In this document: piece by piece, positions 39,954-43,841 of the stretch | Layout: every line of letters begins with the position of its first letter | How positions within the stretch are numbered: the stretch's first letter is position 1 | Assembly (NCBI RefSeq): GCF_016918505.1 | Contig: NZ_JAFFPZ010000022.1 | Span: 1 to 43,841, forward strand | DNA: 43,841 nt | DNA from: Desulforhopalus vacuolatus | GTDB lineage: Bacteria > Desulfobacterota > Desulfobulbia > Desulfobulbales > Desulfocapsaceae | Direction: 5' to 3' | Made by a program: the position numbers and the translations under genes | Notes under the pieces: generated by a model | Told to the model about the DNA's origin: nothing | Seen by the model: the letters and a program-made list of their open reading frames with translations, nothing else | Databases searched by the model: none

Positions 39954-41939
39954 ATGGAATCACAATACAAACAAAACATCATTAATTCTGTATCTGATTT
40001 AATACATTCATTGAATAGCATAGAAAACCTATCATTGGACAATGTTAAAGATGAGAAATTGATAGAATCATTTGAAAATATTCGAGGGGTTATCTTTAAA
40101 GGTATTTCAAATATTAAACATCATATTGAAATATTATCAACAGTGGCCGAATGGGGCAGATTAAATGTTTCATTTTTTGGCGAAACGAATGCTGGGAAAA
40201 GTACAATTATCGAATCGTTGATAAATGGAGATGGGAGAAGCATTGGAGAAGGGTACAAAGACTTTACAAAAACAGTAAATAAAATAGCATATAAAAACAT
40301 AAACTTAATGGATATGCCTGGTATTGAAGGCCGAGAGCATAAGGTAATAAAAAATATCCATAAATCAGTCAATAAATCCCATGTAGTTTTTTATGTGGTT
40401 GGTACCAATAAAGAACCTGAAGAGCAAACAATATCAAAAATCAAGAATTTTTTAAAAGATAATGTGAAAGTGTATTCGATAATTAATGCCAGAGGTAAGC
40501 CAACTATTTATAAATATAAAAAAGAATTGAAAGATAAAAATACATTAATTGTAGAAAATAGAGTCAGAGAAAAGTTCGCTGATTTATTGGATGGTAATTA
40601 TGCAGGAAATGTAGTTGTTAATGGCTATTTGTCCTTATTGAAAAATAATAGACTTGAACAAAGATTTAAAAATGATAAAGAAAAAGCAATAGGTATATTT
40701 GGCAATGAACATGCAATCGAAAAGTTTTCAAATATCCAAGATGTCAATGCAATAATAGATAATTTGGGTAATGGTAAACATGATGAAATCATAATATCTA
40801 ACACATATAAATTTTTAAAAAGTTTTGGGGTAATTTTATCTAAAATATTAAGAGAGAAGAAAAACTTTGATTCTTTTATCAAAGAGACAAATAGCTTAAC
40901 CTCTAAATATTTGGATGATGTGGAAAGTATCATATTAAAGTATGAGTCTGAAATTCATTCAAGTTTAGATGTTAATATCAATAGAATGAGAGTTGAGCTT
41001 AAGAAAACAATAAACAAAATTATTGATAATGGTGGCGGTGAATCATCAATGAAATCAGAGTTAGATACTGTAAAACAAAAGCAGTCAAAAAAAATAAATG
41101 AAGAGATAACAACGCTACTTTCTTCGATGAAAGATGAAATTGAAGAGAAAATAAAAGAGTTTAAAAATAGGATATCTTTGCAGACGGGATTTTTAAACTT
41201 AAATGGAGATTTTAATCTTGAAAGTATTCTTGAATCATTAGAAATTAGTTTTAAGTATGTCTTGGGACAAATTGTTGATGTTGGTTTGTCAGTATGGGGG
41301 GTAGTTCTAGTATTTGCTATTAACCCAATACTGGGTATCGTTTCTGGAGTATTGGCATTATCTCGAAAAATATGGGATTGGTTTTTTAGTGATCCAGATA
41401 AAAGAAAACGAGAAGCTAAAAGTAAGTCTGCAAAAAAAATAGATTCATTAATAAATGATATTGAAAAGAAAATAAAACCTGATCTCGAAAGAAAACTTCG
41501 TAAGATAAATAGCAATACTAAAAAGCCCGTTAAACAATTACAAGAGAGCATGAAGGGTATCAAAAATATTAGTTTATCAATTGATAAGAAAATATCAGAA
41601 ATAAAACTATCTCAATCAAATTTGAGTTTACTACTTATGAAAGAGTTTCTTGGAGAGAATATAATTTTTTCATATATTGATTTACAGTTGTCCGAAGCTG
41701 TTGCTGTTGGTTATTCTGTAAATGAAAAAGCAAAAGTTTATTTAAAGAAAAAATTTAGAATAAAAGATATAAATCTATATTCATCATATACTGAATGGTT
41801 GAGTAAAGCGGGATCGAAAAAAGGAACAGATATTTTTATTGCTAAAAATGAATTTGATTTTAGGGCAGTAAACGCCGTTTCTTTGTGCAAGGAGAGCGGA
41901 ATACAGTTTAAAATAGTAACAAGGAGTGAAAATATATGA
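39954..41939 (+). CDS. Dynamin-like GTPase, LeoBC-like
   Basis: A 661-residue GTPase. G1 is GETNAGKST (76-84), G2 candidate TKT (105-107), G3 DMPG (120-123); where NKxD is expected it reads NARGKP (178-183). A long helical stalk follows, with a hydrophobic hairpin at about 438-475 (VGLSVWGVVLVFAINPILG) likely to insert in the membrane, then a coiled-coil-rich region and a small alpha/beta C-terminal piece after 620. This is the domain order of bacterial dynamin-like proteins. Its stop overlaps the start of a second dynamin (ATGA). The pair resembles LeoBC/LeoA, reported as the Eleos anti-phage system; family names are from memory. Strongly AT-rich. Confidence 0.8.
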   Translation: MESQYKQNIINSVSDLIHSLNSIENLSLDNVKDEKLIESFENIRGVIFKGISNIKHHIEILSTVAEWGRLNVSFFGETNAGKSTIIESLINGDGRSIGEGYKDFTKTVNKIAYKNINLMDMPGIEGREHKVIKNIHKSVNKSHVVFYVVGTNKEPEEQTISKIKNFLKDNVKVYSIINARGKPTIYKYKKELKDKNTLIVENRVREKFADLLDGNYAGNVVVNGYLSLLKNNRLEQRFKNDKEKAIGIFGNEHAIEKFSNIQDVNAIIDNLGNGKHDEIIISNTYKFLKSFGVILSKILREKKNFDSFIKETNSLTSKYLDDVESIILKYESEIHSSLDVNINRMRVELKKTINKIIDNGGGESSMKSELDTVKQKQSKKINEEITTLLSSMKDEIEEKIKEFKNRISLQTGFLNLNGDFNLESILESLEISFKYVLGQIVDVGLSVWGVVLVFAINPILGIVSGVLALSRKIWDWFFSDPDKRKREAKSKSAKKIDSLINDIEKKIKPDLERKLRKINSNTKKPVKQLQESMKGIKNISLSIDKKISEIKLSQSNLSLLLMKEFLGENIIFSYIDLQLSEAVAVGYSVNEKAKVYLKKKFRIKDINLYSSYTEWLSKAGSKKGTDIFIAKNEFDFRAVNAVSLCKESGIQFKIVTRSENI

Positions 41940-43534
41940 GCGTAAATATCAATCAAGAAAAACAGCTTATTATTGACAAATTAAAGTCTCTAAGAAATAA
42001 ATTACTTGGAGTTGAAAAAGGCTTTAAAATTGATTTGTCGGAACTGATAAGTAAAGTGAACCAAGCGATTAATAATGTCGAAGATGACGTGTTTTCAATC
42101 GCATTTTTTGGTGCTTTTTCTGATGGAAAATCAACGATATTATCAGTTCTTTCAAATAATCTTGACATTAAAATATCCCCGGAACCGACAACAGATAAAA
42201 TACAAAAATATGAATTGGGCGATTATCAAATTATAGATACGCCAGGTCTGTTTTCTGAAAATTTAATCCACGATGACTTAACAAAAAAATATATATCAGA
42301 AGCAAATATAATTATCTACACGGTCGATCCTGTAAACCCATTAAAAGATTCCCATTTGTCAACAATTAGGTGGATTATGTCTGATCTAAAAAAACATGAA
42401 TCTACTGTTTTTGTAATCAATAAAATGGATGAAGTTGCTGATTTAGAAGATGATAATGACTTTGATAAAAATGCAGAAATAAAAAAAGAAGTTATTTCAA
42501 GAATCCTCAGAGAGGAAGTTGGGATTGATCAGAAAAATAGAATTATTTGTGTGGCAGCAGACCCTTTTGAATTAGGATTAAGCTACTGGAAGAATAACAC
42601 CGATTACAAAAGACTATCAAGAATTGATAGTCTTGAAAAAATGATTTTAGAATTCAAATCAACTTATAAAAATGAATTGATTGTAAAGGCGGGTCTTAGT
42701 GTAATTCGTGATGCGAGTGCTTGTGTTATTTTGGAATTAGATAAAATAAAAATAACATTGGTTTCTGAAGTTGACTTGTTGAAAAGTCAAATCGAGGAAT
42801 TTAATAGTCGTGTTAATGTATTAGAAGGAGACATAAACCGAAGTTATATTAATATCAAAGAGGAATGTATTTCATTGCGTGAAGACGTTTTACTCGAAAT
42901 AGATTCAGTAAGTACTATGATGGAATTAGGTGAGGCTGTTCAAAAAAGGTTAGGAGAAGATTGCTATATCCTACAAGAAAAGATTGATTTAATAATTAGA
43001 AAGCATACAGGCAATTTACTTACTGAAAGTAAAGAAGTGTTTGAATCGTTGGAAGAATCTCTTTTTTATCATTCCAATATTCAAAATGAAATTATTGGAA
43101 AATTATCAGATACGGGTAAATCTGTGGTTAAAGGAATGTTGGGAGATCCAACACGAAAAATCGCTGATGCCGTTATTAAAGCAAGAGATTTTTTAAAAAT
43201 ACCATTTAAATTTAAACCTTGGGGTGCTCTTAAATTTGCAAAATTTTTAAAGGTAATGCCAGTAGTTATGGAATCTCTTCAATTAATTGTTGGAGTGTGG
43301 GGAAAATTAAAAATTGATAAAAAGAGAAGTGAGGTTAAAAAAGAAATGGAAACGGCCTTCAAAGGTCTAATTCAAAACATTACGCTTGAGAAATATACTG
43401 ATACCTATTTCCCCTTTGTATCAGAAACACGTAATGTTCTTGCAACTATAGAAGAAAGTAAGATAGAAATTCAAGGCACAATAACAAATCTTGATAAAAT
43501 AAGAAGAGAAATTAATATTGAATTATTGGACTAA
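41936..43534 (+). CDS. Dynamin-like GTPase, LeoA/HP0731-like
   Basis: A 532-residue partner of the preceding gene, translationally coupled to it. Complete GTPase motifs: G1 GAFSDGKST (59-67), G2 TT of PEPTTDK (82-88), G3 DTPG (101-104), G4 NKMD (162-165). A helical stalk (about 260-400) follows, and a hydrophobic/amphipathic segment near 405-445 (KFLKVMPVVMESLQLIVGVW) could be the membrane paddle. Two unlike dynamins side by side probably form a hetero-oligomer on membranes. The sequence GAFSDGKS is close to what I recall of LeoA-type proteins. The TAA stop lies in the 38-bp repeat that follows. Confidence 0.82.
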   Translation: MSVNINQEKQLIIDKLKSLRNKLLGVEKGFKIDLSELISKVNQAINNVEDDVFSIAFFGAFSDGKSTILSVLSNNLDIKISPEPTTDKIQKYELGDYQIIDTPGLFSENLIHDDLTKKYISEANIIIYTVDPVNPLKDSHLSTIRWIMSDLKKHESTVFVINKMDEVADLEDDNDFDKNAEIKKEVISRILREEVGIDQKNRIICVAADPFELGLSYWKNNTDYKRLSRIDSLEKMILEFKSTYKNELIVKAGLSVIRDASACVILELDKIKITLVSEVDLLKSQIEEFNSRVNVLEGDINRSYINIKEECISLREDVLLEIDSVSTMMELGEAVQKRLGEDCYILQEKIDLIIRKHTGNLLTESKEVFESLEESLFYHSNIQNEIIGKLSDTGKSVVKGMLGDPTRKIADAVIKARDFLKIPFKFKPWGALKFAKFLKVMPVVMESLQLIVGVWGKLKIDKKRSEVKKEMETAFKGLIQNITLEKYTDTYFPFVSETRNVLATIEESKIEIQGTITNLDKIRREINIELLD

Positions 43535-43567
43535 CGAATAAGATTAGATCGTGAGAGCGGAGCAAAC
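43530..43567 (+). repeat. 38-bp repeat, copy 2, at the end of the dynamin operon
   Basis: One mismatch to 39055-39092. It begins two bases before the stop codon of the second dynamin gene and provides that stop. CTAAC at its start and GTTAGGT at 43774-43780 (preceded by CTCTCGGC) could be the two ends of a cassette site with about 200 bp inserted. Confidence 0.5.
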
Positions 43568-43841
43568 CAGGATCTGAACCGTTTGTTGGACAAGCCCGGT
43601 TATATATATAGAAAAGAGCTTTTTGGGTTTGAGGATTCTGGATTAAACAGAAGTGAAGTACAGCCTGTTCCTTTGCCAATCTCTCAAATTTTGGGGAAAA
43701 ATGTTCTACTACATCTTATATTTCGCACTTTGTGAAAATATTATTCCTAATACCCACAGATGCTCTCGGCATGGTTAGGTCAGGACTCTCTTTTTTTTCA
43801 GCAATTCTGAAATGCTGATCTACTTGCAGAAACTAACCGTA
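43568..43841. other. Unassigned sequence at the right edge
   Basis: A frame without a start codon is open from 43535 to TGA 43733-43735 (reads NRLLDKPGYIYRKELFGFED), but I recognise no protein. A small hairpin CAGCA/TGCTG occurs near 43800-43818. No supported gene. Confidence 0.3.

Noticed and set aside
43535-43735. Open frame to TGA at the right edge
   Set aside because: No start codon, no ribosome site and no recognisable protein; it includes the 38-bp repeat.

Overview
Likely host: a Gram-negative anaerobe, probably a sulfate reducer or relative in Desulfobacterota. Pointers are three TRAP transporters, a citramalate synthase of the Geobacter/Desulfo type, a c-type-haem Tll0287-like sensor fused to GGDEF, and many small dispersed repeats. 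This is an inference from gene style; no ribosomal marker is in the window.

Layout. 1-1.7 kb: end of an unknown gene, a small ORF and a nucleotidyltransferase-like protein. 1.7-4.7 kb (minus): M20 amidohydrolase, sodium:solute symporter and its small membrane partner. 4.9-8.2 kb (plus): gpt, a BMP-type sugar/nucleoside ABC ATPase without permease genes, and a haem-sensor diguanylate cyclase. 8.4-19.7 kb (plus): a long catabolic block with DUF2848 protein, TRAP transporter 1, 5-oxoprolinase PxpABC, TRAP transporter 2, and a D-glutamate cyclase split over two overlapping genes (DUF1445 and DUF4392). D-glutamate would be cyclised to 5-oxoproline and opened by PxpABC, with two importers feeding the route. 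19.6-20.4 kb: repeats. 20.4-30.3 kb: cimA, a FadR-type GntR regulator, a minus-strand operon (TRAP transporter 3, hexapeptide acetyltransferase, LPG-synthase-like membrane protein), and a PlsC acyltransferase fused to an alpha/beta-hydrolase domain lacking its serine.

30.3-30.6 kb: tRNA-Asn and tRNA-Pro with promoter and terminators. Directly after them starts an AT-richer accessory region: an Eco29kI-like restriction-modification pair, a second membrane GGDEF protein, a DUF1016 nuclease beside the stub of a probable type I R-M gene, a broken integron integrase, an attC-like site interrupted by a TA-flanked MITE, a cassette-like membrane protein, IS200 and DDE transposase remnants, and a translationally coupled pair of dynamin-like GTPases resembling LeoBC/LeoA (Eleos-type defence).

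A mosaic repeat family with about 25-bp inverted ends and an internal GGAGACG heptamer array is scattered through the window. Its ends supply the stop codon of three different genes (cimA, the LPG-like gene and the DUF1016 gene), and one copy cuts off the integron integrase. The most notable signals are the D-glutamate/5-oxoproline block, the stop-capping repeat family, and the dynamin pair in a decayed integron setting.
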